A DNA stretch of 64,000 nt from Uloborus plumipes (taxonomy: Eukaryota > Arthropoda > Arachnida > Araneae > Uloboridae): the NCBI GenBank assembly GCA_038373865.1, contig JAXGGA010000087.1, positions 176,501 to 240,500 on the forward strand, given 5' to 3'. The position numbers and the translations under genes were made by a program. Shown here in pieces: positions 24,208 through 37,399 of this stretch (positions are counted from its first letter, which is position 1; each line of letters begins with the position of its first letter). The notes below the pieces were generated by a model. It ran no database searches, was not told the DNA's origin, and saw only the letters and a program-made list of their open reading frames with translations.

Positions 24208-26469
24208 GGGCAATTCCACGAAACTGGAGACATCACACACGAAAAAAAAAATCAATGTACCAATAGTTTTTTTATTTCATATGATGTAAAGGCTATAAAC
24301 TCATCTCTTGTAAGTTTTGACAACACCATTTTGCGCACATTGTTTTCTCGTATTAGAGCTATTGAAAGTTCATCTGTTTTTCAACTTATTAAATTAACTG
24401 GTATGTCTACAGTTTGATTTTTTATTGAAATTTAGTTCATGAATGAATAGATTAATTTGTAATGATTATTTTGTAAATAATTTTATAAATTAGTCCTCAC
24501 ATTCATGTAACGTCAGTCACAAAATTGTATAAAAGTTCGTTCTGCTTAATCAAAACGAACCCCAAGATTACAACAAGTCATATTCTCTTTCGTTGCTATC
24601 AATAATATTCTTTAAATATTTAAAAGTAGTTGCATTAATAATATATTAAAATTTGCTTAAAATATGTAACGTCAGTCACATTTCTTTTTCCACTAAGATG
24701 CTTAAAATAAACTACACAAATGTCACTAACTGCTGCAAAAAGGCAACATATTAGGTGAGAGAAATTTAAATTACGGAAAATATGAAGATTAGTTAAAGAA
24801 AAACAGTGTATGATAAAATGAGTAGAGAGAAAAGAGAAAAAAAAAATTAAGTGATCATCTAGCTAAGTTTCCAAAGAAGTTTAGAATCAAGTTTTTAAAA
24901 AGATAAATTAGGAAAATAAATAGAAGAAAAATGTAGAACACAAAAGATCCCGGTTTTAAATAGCACGTGCCATTTTTTTCTTTTTAAATTTAAACTGGGC
25001 AAAGAAGTACTCTTAACTCTCCGTGAAGTTAAATCAAAGTGTTTGCCAATGAAAACATAAGATGGTTTAGCAATTTTGGACCCTATATGATCTTAGGAAA
25101 CATGTACCAGGCTGGAAAGATATCAAAACTCCTTGGAATAATGATAACTCTAAAGAGATAAGATGCTATACCCCTAGAAGCAGATGGATTTATTTGTGAA
25201 ACAATATATAGAAATAAAAATTGAGAAAGACGGAATTGAAACAGGTTTGGTTGAAACAGGTGAGGTTTTTTATGTAGCAAATTACAATACAATATTTCCC
25301 TGTGAAATTACTTCATAATAGCCTACGTTACATAATGAAATTGTCACATTCTTTTCCTAAAAATTCGGAGAGCTTCAATATTAGAGAAGAAAATCCAAAT
25401 CAAACATCTTCTTTTGTACCATGCAAAAAAAGTTTTCACGAAAGTTTTCTCGAAATGTATGTTTCACATACATTTCGAGAAACGTGAAAATATTTTAACT
25501 ATCTCCACCGGATTTGCAGTTGTGTTATCAATAGTTATAGTTGAGTAATATTTTTTAATAAACCAGAAACTGGAGCAGGTAATTAGCTTTTTTTTTGACA
25601 ATGATAGTTTGAATCATCAAAAGTTCCTAACTATTTTTCAAAGTACAGAATACGCTCTAAAATTGAAGGCTGAGAGGGTTCTTGTGGAATATGATGGTCA
25701 ATTCTATGAGATGAATTTAGTAGCATTCAAAGGTATAAGTAGCCAGTTAATGTCAAGTTTTGAACAGAAAAATATTTGTAAAAAAATGGCCTAACACTGT
25801 GAATGAAATTTATTATTCACAATAAAATGCAATGCAGAAACTTAACGCTCTAGATAGATAGAACGACATAGATGAGGCATAATAACTTTTCATTTAATGA
25901 AATGACATTAAAAATTTACTTTTAAAACTTCATAAATGTACTTTTCTTCAGATTTTACAATTTTAAACAAAAAAGTGCTCATTTTATTTTTAACTAAAAA
26001 TAATTTATCATTGCAGCATTTTTTCGTAAACATAACATGAGTCACGAAATCTTAGTAACATCAGTCACGGGTACTAAATAATTTCTATACTATAATAATT
26101 TCTATACTTTCAGTTTTAAAGTTTTTTCGATGAAGCAACTTATTTCCATAAACTCTCTTTAATCCATAAAGTCTCCATAAAGCTCTCTGTTTTAAGAGAA
26201 AAAACCTGATTTGTTTTTATGTTGTTAGTTTGAAGAGAATTTCAAATTATGCATAAGTCAATTTTTTCAATGTCTCTCCTATGTAACGTCAGTCCCATTT
26301 TTTAATTTCCCACAAAGAAAGTCGCTCATGTCTAAATTTAAATGCAAGGGCATTAACGTACCATATCGAGATATATTAGACCAATTTTAAAAGTAACAAA
26401 ATATAATTCCAAGATAGAACTGAATTTAAAAGATAAAATTTTGTAATGTCAGTCACCGTGGAATGAGCC
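24208..26469. mobile_element. Unclassified element with spaced TAACGTCAGTCAC repeats
   Basis: The ends resemble each other as inverted repeats: GGGCAATTCCACG at left, and the inverse of GGCTCATTCCACGG at right. Within about 1.9 kb the motif (a)tgtaacgtcagtcac recurs in one orientation at about 24505, 24664, 26053 (one change), 26281 (one change) and 26441 (one change). Short open frames at 25302-25487 and 25609-25794 match nothing I know. I cannot assign a superfamily and see no convincing target duplication. Confidence 0.5.
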
Positions 26470-28402
26470 ATATGCGAATGCGTAAGAAATATTACGTCGA
26501 TTTTCATTGCGACGGACTAATGAGAAGCGGTCTCTACTGATTTTGTCAAAAGAGGAGTGACGGTAAGGAATGGGGGCTTTATTTTTCATTTATTTGAAGC
26601 TGTTTTTTATTCCCCTTCCTTATCAGTCCTCAAAGAATGAAATAATATCGGACTGACCACGGTGTATTTTCTTAATCAAGCTGTCATCCCTTTGTTGAAA
26701 TAAAACCGTTCAACAGTGCTTTCAAGATTGGACAGTACTTACACAATGTTTCAGTTGCGCAGGTTTATTACTTGTATTCGATGTTTCAAATCGAATTAAT
26801 GCTTACTGATTACTAAGATTACAATTAAAAGTAATTAATCATTTCCTTTAATATCATAAAATACAATCCTATGACTAGCACCTTTCAGCTGTAGATTCTT
26901 CAACCGTTTTAATAGCGTTCGGCAACTTGCTCATTTTCTATCCTAGCGAGAGAAAAAAAAAACTCACCAGCGTTTACTCCTCGTGTTAGAATTTTACATT
27001 TTGAGGAAGCTTACATTGTTTTTACTGACTCGATACGTTTCTTTGCCGGAGAAGTTTACATTCCAAAGGATTTTTTAAAGTTTTACATACGAATTATTTT
27101 AACGGATTTTTTTTAAGCCCATATTTGTTAAAAAGACAAAAGAATGTATGGCTTCGCTAATAAATAGTCTCTATGGTTTTTTTTCCTCAATTAAATAAAG
27201 CGGCAATAGATAGAATGAAAATGAATCGCTAAGATTTAAAATACGTTAGCGGACAAATACGCTTCAATTATGTACAATATAAATGAAATATGTGTTTTGC
27301 ATAACATAACATAACTAAGATTTGGGGTTGACAGTTTAATCTGAATAAAACTAAGTTTAAAAATCTATTGCGTTAAAACTCGGCTGTGCTTCAAAATAAC
27401 TATAATGAGTTACTTAATGGCTATTATTCGGGTGAAATTAAGTGAAATAACAAATTATTTTGAAATGTTTTGCATAAACAGATGCTTTTGCTGTTAGATA
27501 TTTTAACAGTGCAGAAATTAGGTAACAAAAAAATGCTCAACATTTGTATAAAAAAATACTCGTATATAAGACCTGTATTTTAATATCTGCTTCGATTCCT
27601 GTCTTATCTTTAAAACATTCTCAATGAAATTTCGTTCCATCCAAATTCTTTACATCTTTTCATTTATTTTCATTGCAGCAGATTCATTTTTATCCCAGCA
27701 GAGGAGAAGTTCCGCAAGTAAGTTGTTGAAATAGCTCAGCGAAGGAAAAATAGAAATGTATTTTGTCGATACGTCATGAAGTAGAATGTTACAGCGCACA
27801 AACGGTAGCCATTTTAGCCAGCCTTCCGGTATATCGAGGCCGAGCACGTGCATCACTGATCTACGAAGTAAATATTTTCGTTTTTGGTTTTTTTGGTCTT
27901 TTGCCCGAAATTTACTAGTTAATGTTTAGCTCTATGGTGTTTTTAAGTAAAAATAGATCTACGCTGAAACCATTTACGTTTCGTTACCTCAGCTATAAAT
28001 TGAATTTTTAAAGACATGTGCTTTTGGGGCTAGTTGTTCCCTTTTTTGGAAGTTCCGTGGAACAACTCGCCCCACAAAAAAATAGCAACTAGCCCGAAGA
28101 AATGTGGTGCCCCTATTCATCTGTACCAGTAATGCGGTAACTAAATACGCATATAAATGACATATGTATAAATATGTTACTGTGAAAGACCGAAAGTGGA
28201 GAAGGTAAACTTACACCAAAAACAAATCCAAAAATATTCAGTCTATCATTTTCAAAGAGGAAATAACTGTATAAGATTAAAATCTATTTCATACTTTGAT
28301 ATAAAATTAATATTTTCGGAGGATCGTATTTGAAACTTCATTTCACTCCCTGTTATAACTGAAGACTGAATCAATTATCTTATTAGCTGCTGAAGTTATT
28401 AA
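26470..28402. other. Gene-free DNA
   Basis: Nothing recognisable apart from the inverted repeat at 28026-28076. Confidence 0.5.
28026..28076. repeat. Short inverted repeat
   Basis: ggggctagttgttcc is mirrored by ggaacaactcgcccc. A related ggggctaattgttcc occurs near 29855 beyond the Helitron, in direct orientation. Confidence 0.6.
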
Positions 28403-29482
28403 TCTTAATATATAAAAATTACGTGTCCGTGTGTTTGTGGCCAATGGACTCCTCAGCTACTGAACCGATTTCAACCAAATTTTGCACGCAGTTTCAGTTT
28501 GGTCCAACTTAAATGATAGGATAGTTTTTATCTCAATTTAGGACCGCAATATATTTTTTATTGCAAATTATCTATTTAGCTACCAGCTTTTCTGTATTCT
28601 TGGCTTCTATAAAGTAAAATCTGCTGCTGAGTTGTCAGTTGCTTCGGAATCAAAAAGCAATAGTGGTAACGATCAAGGATGTAGAATCGGTTTCTGGCAT
28701 ATTCGTCCCGATTCTCTTCATTTAAATTGTGCGTTTAAGTATTATTAAATCAATATTCAGAAAAGTATTATTTGCTTACTTCTCCTTTACTTAATTCAAT
28801 TAATTAAAGCTGTTTAGATACTTAACATATGTTATTTTTTATGTTTTAAAAATATTTTTCACTCATGTTTAGGTACATATATTTTTTTAGGAAAATTATT
28901 TAAGTGAAAAATATCATACCTTTTTCGAGCTTTGAGTTATAAAATATTCTTATTGTTTAGTGATTTTTATGTCAGGTGTATTTAGACAAAGAAAAGCTCA
29001 CTGCATTATGTGATCTTTTACCTATGTAATATTTAAATTTTTAGTGATTTAGTTGAGAATTGTATTTGCTAAGCGTGTCCATCTGCAGCAATAAATTTGC
29101 AAATTATCGTTCAACAATACATTTGGTATTTACTATTCAAAAAACAAATTCTTAGGAGGGAAAATGCACTGTTTTATGATGCGAAGATTAAAATTATTTC
29201 TATACACACAATGTTTACCGTCACATTGCTTTGTAACATAAATATACACCTCATAGTTTGCGATTCAAAATCCGACTGTTTCGTAAATATCGTACCTTTT
29301 CGGGTTTTTAAGTTATACAATATTCATTTTTTTTGTGATTTTGTATTTCAATTGTATTGTAATAAAAAAAGGTTTTACTGTAATTTGTGAACTTTTACCT
29401 GTGTAAAAGTTTTTCGTTTCTATTGAAACATTATAGTTTAACCCATACCTTGGCCACAGCAACGCGTGGCCGTATCAGCTAG
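28403..29482 (+). mobile_element. Non-autonomous Helitron
   Basis: The element starts TC (28403) in tcttaatatataaaaattacg, followed by a region typical of arthropod Helitrons (gtgtccgtgtgtttgtggcc). It ends in CTAG at 29479-29482, and a 3' hairpin, GGCCAC at 29452-29457 with GTGGCC at 29466-29471, precedes the end. It is inserted between A (28402) and T (29483), with no target duplication. No Rep/helicase is encoded, so movement would depend on an autonomous copy elsewhere. Confidence 0.9.
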
Positions 29483-30902
29483 TTATAATATGTAATTTTA
29501 CTATGTTGCACTATACTTACTGTATTAAACCATATTAAACCATGTGTTTCATTTATTATTTATTAACTGGTAATTATGTGTATTTGGGTCTAAAAACTAG
29601 CCATTGAAGCTTTGAGGACAAATAATGTTAGAAAGCAAAAACAAATAGAAAAAAATTATAGTAAGTACGAGAAAACAACTGATTATTTGAGTGATATTGT
29701 TGTAACCATTAAATAAAGTCTCACTTCCAAAAAAAAAGTTTTTTTCTCACAAAATATGTGTTTAATGCGTTGTATACCTCGCGACATGGTTAAACTCGAA
29801 ATCATCATCGTTATTCTTAGTCCTGTTAATCTCAGAACAAGTTGCTCGAAGTTGGGGCTAATTGTTCCTTTTCGGCTTTACTTACTCTAAAATTAATTAT
29901 TAAAAAAGGTTACGGAAATACAACCCAAAATACAGTCTGCATATCAAAGGGACATATAGTACTAGGTTTTAGTCTAAGAATAATAATCCTAGAACCAAGT
30001 TTTTAAAAATAATTTTAAGCTTGATTAAAAAACAAAACTTTTATCCCCGTTCTAAAATTTTATATCTGGTTTTATCAGTTATTTCATTCAAGTTTTCCTC
30101 GAAAATTTATGCAATTGAAATTCATATGTTTATTAATGCAAACTCTTTTACACACACAGAAAATCTAGCAGACGACATTGGCGAAGTAACACAATTTACA
30201 TTTTTCTCGTTTATCATTAGTTTCGCCGAAAAACTTAGAAACGCTTCACTGATAAAAATGAAATAATTCTTAAATTTTATTTCAATTCTTTCACACATGT
30301 AACAAAATTAAATCAAGTCATTTTTGTCTCGCAATTATACAGCATTATTCTACCGAAAAGCTTAATTTTTACATTTTCTACCTTATTTTTACATTATTTT
30401 TTACCGTCGTAAAATTTGATTTCCAGCGATATTTTGTGAGTTGAATCACGGACTAGTATCACTTCGTAATGTAAACTGTTGACATTTAACAGTAAATATT
30501 GACAGTATATTCACCAGGAAACCATACGATAGTTTAAAATTTTAAAAAATCCAAATAAATGACATCTGAATGAGCAAAACGAGAATGGACATTTTTGCCC
30601 ACTTGACCCCGTTATCGAAATATGAGGTCTCCGAAAATTCCCCAAAATTTATCGAGTATCAGTGGAAAATGAAAGATTTCATCGTCTGACAAAACGTCTC
30701 ATTCCCACTTTTTCACAATTATTTGGTGCGAATAATAATGTTTCGTGTTATTTAAAAAATTGAATTGTTCAAAAAATACAATTTAAAAGCTTATTTAAAA
30801 AAAAACGTTCTATACTTGTTTTTCCATAGAGCATTTTTCAACAAAATTTATTTCAACAAATCCGATTTTAAGTTCTGGAAATTGTTCATTTCTTTAACTG
30901 TT
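29483..30902. other. Gene-free DNA
   Basis: Low-complexity AT-rich DNA; no motif recognised. Confidence 0.5.
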
Positions 30903-33710
30903 GGGTCATTCATGTCAATTCACCCGGCCATGTAACCCATGTTCTCGGATTTTGATAAAATTTGGTGCATTTAATATTTTTATGGTGTTAAGTCACCGTA
31001 TGAATTCTTTTGCCCATATGTGATCTGGTTTTTGTTTTACAGGCCGTCAAACTGTTCAAAAAATTGTATTTTCTGTCAACCGCTAAGCCTAATCTGCATG
31101 TATGCGTATCTATTCAGTAAATTGTGACGGGTGCAGAAATCTTTCAATATCTCTAAAAATTCTCAGATATGTTGCTGAAAGTATGAGGATTTAATAAAAA
31201 AATACTTGAAATTTATATAATGTAATTTGTTTGAATAAAATTTGAACAAACTACGACAAGCAATTTTTTTCTTGTGCAAAACATGAGTTTACTTAAGTGG
31301 CATTTCACGAAAAGGCGGAGGTCCTATTCAATAATGGAAGCATTCGAAATGAGCCTGAATGTGTGTCCTATCATTGCAAAGAATAAAATTAGTGTTTTTT
31401 TTTTTTCGTTTTCTCGTTTATTGCACAATATACACATTTCAGTACCAAAATTTTTGAAAAAAAGTTCTAGTCATTTTTCTAACCTAAAATTTCACTGAAA
31501 AACAAACATACCTTTATTTTAAGTGTATTTACAGTCCTATTATACTACTTAAAAATCATCTTAACCCCTAATTAAGCAGAAACAAAAATGAGAAATAATT
31601 TATGACTCCCAAATTCAGTTGTTAAGTTCAGCAAAACGTCAGTTGTAGAATAAAGATGTGAAAAACATGAATTTATTTTAGTGGCTTTTTCATGAAGAGG
31701 TGGAGGTCATGTTCAATAATCGAAGCATTCGAAATAAACCTAAAGGTGTGTTCTATCATTGCAAAGAATAAAATTAGTGGCTTTTTTTCGTTTTCTTGTT
31801 GCTATTGCACAATGTACACATTTCAGTACCAACATTTTTGAAAAAAGTTCTAGTTATTTTCGTAACTTAATTTTCACCCCTAAGCAAGGGCTAAGGCAGA
31901 AACATGCAATACACCGCCAACTCGGCTTTTTCGATCCATTGACTGCAGTTTTGTGCTTATTATGCACTCATCCGCATAGAATACGAAACTAGCCGAGTTG
32001 GAGGCAAAAATCTTCTTATAAAGCAAAGAGAGCAGAAAAAAACTGGTAGCTAATGTGAAATTAGAACACCAGCGAGCGACCGCACTTGGAACGGTTCAAC
32101 TCATAAACGATGTACCCTACCAAGTGCGGTCGCTCGTTGGTGTTCTAATTTCACATTCGCTACCAGTTTTTTTCTGCTCTCTTTGCTTTATAAGAGGATT
32201 TTTGCCTCCAACTCGGCTAAAAAGGGCGGTTACTCACTGCTTTATCCACTCACATTCTTTTTCCCTCTTATCACTATCACCCATATTTTGATCAAATAAA
32301 AAGACACCTGATACATGCACAAATGCAAAGAAACTCGAGCGTTAAAATATCAAACAGTATTTTCCTTAAATTTCCTGAAAACAGGATCACACAAACACTT
32401 CAAAGACAAACAATCCGATAAGATCCGGAAACTCATATTTTTCATTATTATTTTTTCTTCAAAGATTGGAATATTCTATCTCTTCTTCGCACATTCAATA
32501 TAATTATAAATCATTAACACTAATTACAATACTTTTGATGTTACAAAGGAATGAACAATGCTTAATTTACACATAAAATAATGAAAATTTAGTTAGAAAA
32601 ATAACTAGAACTTTTTTCAAAAATGTTGTTACTGAAATGTGTATATTGTGCAATAGCAACAAGAAAACGAAAAAAGCCACTAATTTTATTCTTTGCAAAG
32701 ATAGAACACACCTTTAGGTTTATTTCGAAAGCTTCTATTATTGAACATGACCTCCGCCTCTTCATGAAAAAGCCACTAAAGTAAATTCATGTTTTTCACA
32801 TTTTTATTCTACAACTGATGCTTTGCTGAACTTAAAATCATCTTAATCCCTTATTAAGCAGAAACAAAAGTGAGAAATAATTTATGACTCCCAAATTCAG
32901 TTGTTAAGTAGTATAATAGGGCTGTAAATACACTTAAAAATAAAGGTATGTTTGCTTTTTAGTGAAATTTAGGTTAGGAAAATGACTAGATCTTTTTTTC
33001 AAAAATTTTGGTAGAAATGTGTATATTGCGCAATAGCAACGAGAAAACGCAAAAAACCACTAATTTAATTCTTTGCAATGATAGAACACACCTTCAGGCT
33101 CATTTCGAATGCTTCCATTATTGAATAGGACCTCCGCCTTTTCGTGAAATGCCACAACCCCTTCAGACCTGGTGTCCGGTATACAGAGGCGTAGCTAGGG
33201 GGGCCAGCGCCCGTGGCGTACTTCAGAAATCGCGCCCTTCTCAGGTTCACGTTGATGGGAGGTCATGGGAGGTCACAGCAGTGACCTCCCAAAACAGTTC
33301 CTTATCCAGTAAATTTTGATTGATCGATTGAAAAAAAATTGAGACAACATTACAACTTTGATTTATTTTTTCTTTAAAAAATGTTTTTAATGATGCCCAA
33401 TCTTAATTCTCATTAGATTGTATGGTATGTGCGCTTACTCGTATTTTAATGTCTGGTACAAAATTGGAATTTTCCCTTTCCTAACAAATTTAATTCAGGG
33501 AGCCTCTCCCTCTCCCAATCATTTCACATAAAATCAATAAAACCAATAACACCTGCACTTCGTCGCTAAACTTTTTTTTCTTCATACAGCTTTAATTCAA
33601 AATACAATTTGTTTCAAAACGATAGAAAAATATACACAATAAACATAATTTTCACATTTAAAATAAAAATAACAACTTTTGAACAATTCTAGTATAATTA
33701 GGAAAGCAAA

Positions 33711-35590
33711 TCAAATATAATTAATCTGAAATTGGCTCAATAAATACGACCCATAATATACTGGAAAAATAAAAGTTCTACATATTCTTTCCCAAATTTC
33801 CAAAAGACAGAGAAATTTGTAATTGATTTGTGTTATTAATCCCTGAGCTCCTACTGTAGTTTCTAAATTCCACTTCTCTCGATCTGTCATTTCGTTCAGA
33901 ACTGAATATATTTCTTTCACTCTTCTCTTTAAAGCGCTTACAGCTGTTCTTTTCGTAGACCATCTTGTTTGACAGTGTCCTTTTAGAGTGATGCCACTAT
34001 TACTCAGTGCAAGTTGCCACCTTCTTGTTGAGCCACTAAAAAAAGTTAAACACGTTTTGAACAGTTCCAAAAAATCCAATCATCACAGGTGAAATCGCAG
34101 CAGCATGTGCACCTATCGAATTTAAACTGTGAGCTGCACATGGCACATAGCGAGCTTGATCATTTTGTCGCAAAATCTGGGCTTGAACACCATTATATTT
34201 TCCCGCCATATTACTGCCGTTGTCGTATCCTTGCCCCCGACAGTTGGCAATACTGAGACTATCCTCATTTAATTTTTGAAAGATATCACCGGAAAGACCT
34301 TCTCCCGTTTTCTCATTTGTGCTGATGAAGTCAATAAAACTTTCATTAATTTGACATGTTCCTCCTGATACATTAACAAACCGAATAATCTGACTCATCT
34401 GCTCAGTGCGAGCACTGTCTGGAGTGCAGTCAAATATTATAGAAAAGTATTTGGCAGACTTAACTTTTTCTAAGATTTGCTGTTTAACTTTTCTTCCAAT
34501 CAAAAAAATCACTTCATTCTGTATTTGAGGTGAAAAATAACTAAGCGCTTGTTTTTTAGCTTTGACATAGGCCATGTGTTCGGCTAATTTAATGTGATAG
34601 TGACTGATTAGCTCCAAAGTGCTTCAGAAAACGCCACTGCCTGGTTCTCCGATTATTTCCTTCTTTGATGTTCCCCGAAGAGGTAAATTATTCTTGACAC
34701 AAAATAGAATGACATCAACTACCACTTTAACAATATTTCTCCACTTTTGAATCTTGTTTTGGATTTCCTCTTGAATTTCAGCATCAATAGTTTTTTTTTA
34801 GTTTTAAACGTTTTTGCAAATCTTTCCATTCAATGCTGCACAACCTATGGCTAGAAGAGTTTTCATGGTGATAAAGAACTAGGTTTAAATGTTTCCAATC
34901 TTTAAAACCTTTGTTGATGTCAGAAAATGATGAAGTCTTTCCCTGTTGACTTTTCCCAAAAAGGAGACAAGGAAAACAAAACAGAGCACCTTCTGATTTA
35001 CTGTATAAGAGCCAATTTCTTCGAACTCGTTCACCGTTTGCTAGAGTTTTGTAAAACCATTTTGCATCTAGATGCCTAACCCCATCCGAGTCAGGGAATA
35101 CGAATGTTGATAGGTCAACTGTTTGTGGTCCATGATCAACCAGAAGCAGTCTTACCTTATCACTAATTTCAGGAAAGCCAGGCCATTGCTTTGGATCGTC
35201 GTAAATGATTTCCTCTATTGTCGTGCAGTATTCTTCTGCAGTTGAGTCAAAATCATGGGGATCTTTCAATGATATATCCTCATCTGGGCTTGAAACAGAC
35301 ATCCTCTCTTCTATCAACCTGCTATCTTCGACTGATGGAGCATTGTCCACACATAAATCAGCAGAAGTTGATGGTGGACAAGCAACTTGGTGGTGGTGGT
35401 CAGTTTTTTCCGCAATATCAGAAAATTCCTGCTTCGCGTCATTTTCATCTTTAGAGCTTGTAATGGCGCTTAAGTCTTGTTCATTAGGCTTTAGCTAATT
35501 TTTTAACTGTCCTGAAAGATCTGCAGTAGTTTTTTCTTTATTTTTTCTGATTTTTTTAAAAGCACTGCCTGACGGTTTTTTAGGTCCCAT
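33711..35590 (-). pseudogene. hAT transposase pseudogene (TTF zinc finger, DUF4371)
   Basis: From ATG 35590 (MGPKKPSGSAFKKIRKNK) the minus strand encodes an acidic leader and a TTF-type finger domain (DPKQWPGF, RNWLLYSKSEGALFCFPCLLF). A DUF4371/hAT catalytic region follows, with FDCTPD, CRGQGYDNGSNMAG and VPCAAHSLN, and then QTRWSTKR. Breaks visible: an in-frame TAG at 35495-35497, a frameshift in the A-run at 34791-34799, an in-frame TGA at 34624-34626, and another frameshift between 34036 and 34079. After EIWERI the frame decays, and the C-terminal dimerisation domain is not recognisable. ZMYM1-like and 52 kDa repressor-like proteins derive from this family. The product cannot be made whole, so any movement would depend on a related active copy. 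Confidence 0.93.
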
Positions 35591-36693
35591 TTTTGACCTC
35601 ACAAGAATTGATATGCATCTGAAGTTATAGAAAACGAGAGCACCAAATAATACAAATAATAACGTGTCAAAGGCGAGATGCAGTAAGTACACAAAGGATT
35701 TTCAAGTTTAATCTCTTTCCCTTTACTAAAACGCACAGAACCTCTGAAATCAGCGGGAGGAGGGGTTATCTCGCGAAGGTCACTTACCCTCGAAGGAGTG
35801 ACCAATTAGAAAAGTCTTTCTTTGTCCGAACGGACGAGAAAAGCCCCTCGCGAAAGCCATTAAGTGTCTCCGATTACACTGAAAGAATTGAGTCTAGGAC
35901 AGGAGACAAAGCTTAAACCCAAAGTGCAGCTGTAGTTTTCCACTACATGAATGGAAGTAAAATTGCATTATTGTATTTTTTGGTGATTCTATGTTTAAAA
36001 CGCGCTTTCAGATTAGTATATAAACTGAAATTATAGTAAAGCGCTTTCAAAACTGCTTTTAAAGTCACTGTGATTTAATTTCTGCTGTTAATTAACAATT
36101 TAAAGTTAATTGATAAATCAAATATAATGTTTAAACCTACCGTTGTTGTGAACGCATAAAAATAAATAAATAAATAAATACAGGATTGTGCCAATTAATG
36201 TAAAAAAGTGAATTCTAATAAGTTTTTATCACCCGCTCCAATCATAGAAGATTACAAGCTGCAAAAATATTACACACGGATGCGTAATAAAATGTTTACT
36301 ATTGTGTCTATAGTAAAAGAAACGTGGAAATGTGCATTGAAATTCAATAATCGTTTCTAACAAATCTCTTCCCTCTCGACTTTGAGAAATACGTACCTAC
36401 ATACATTATTTTTTTGCTAGTTTTTGCCAAAGAAAAATTGTTGCCAACTTTAAAGCTATTTATGTTAGTGTAAAATCCCCCTACTAAACTATGTATCCGA
36501 ACTGTTTTCAAAATGATAACGACAATTTAGCCAATTTTTTGATGTCGTGGAAAAATGATATTTCAGATGTATGGTAATTAATTGATATGATATCGGGGAA
36601 CAAGCGGCAAAAGAAAGGAGCGGAAAAGGGTGGTTTGCTTCTTTTGATAGGATAGGCCCGGTCAATTTCAGGTCAGCCTATTGGCGTCATATA

Positions 36694-37399
36694 GCTAAAT
36701 TCTATCCTGTTAAATAGATCTGAGCAGTGTATCCAACTGAAATCCGCCAAAACATAATTCCAAGTTCTACGTGATTTGTGGCGCAGTGAGGGGAGCTTGC
36801 GCTGTGCAGGGCAGTCTGTCTAAGTTTGTATAAGATTTATCGCTAAAAGAGTTGAGGTAAGACGAAGAAAAGTTAATCGGAATGGCATTCCCTGCCACGG
36901 GTAAAATTGCTATTTTTTTCTTTTTTCGACAATTGTTTCATTTTGTCCTCTAGCTCTTGTTCTTACGAGTTTTTTTTCTTCAACATTTTTCTACTATTAA
37001 AAAAAAAAAAAATCGGTCAAAATGCCGCCCCCCTGGTTGCTGCGAGCTTTCTATCCTGTTAAATAGATCTGAGCTGTGTATCCGACTGAAATCCGCCAAA
37101 ACATAACTCCAAGTTCTACGTGATTCGTGGCGCAGTGAGGGGAACTTGCGCTGTGCAGGCCAGTCTGTCCAAGTTTGTATAAGGTTTATCGCTAAAAGAG
37201 TTGAGGTAAGACGAAGAAAAGTGAATCGGAATGGCATTCCCTGCCACAGGTAAAATTGTTATTCTTTTTTTTTTTTTTTTTTCGACAATTGTTTCATTTT
37301 GTCCTCTAGCTCTTGTTCTTACGAGTTTTTTTCTTTAACATTTTTCCACTATTTAAATAAAAAAAAAAAGGTCAAAATTGCGCCCCCCTGGTTGCTGCG
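36694..37399. repeat. Tandem duplication of about 350 bp inside the hAT element
   Basis: The unit starting agct..tctatcctgttaaatagatctgag occurs at about 36694-37045 and again at about 37046-37399. Each ends in gcccccctggttgctgcg. The two copies differ by scattered substitutions and homopolymer length changes. The duplicated part lies at the 5' side of the transposase gene, next to the terminus, where promoter and transposase-binding sites would be expected. Confidence 0.93.
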
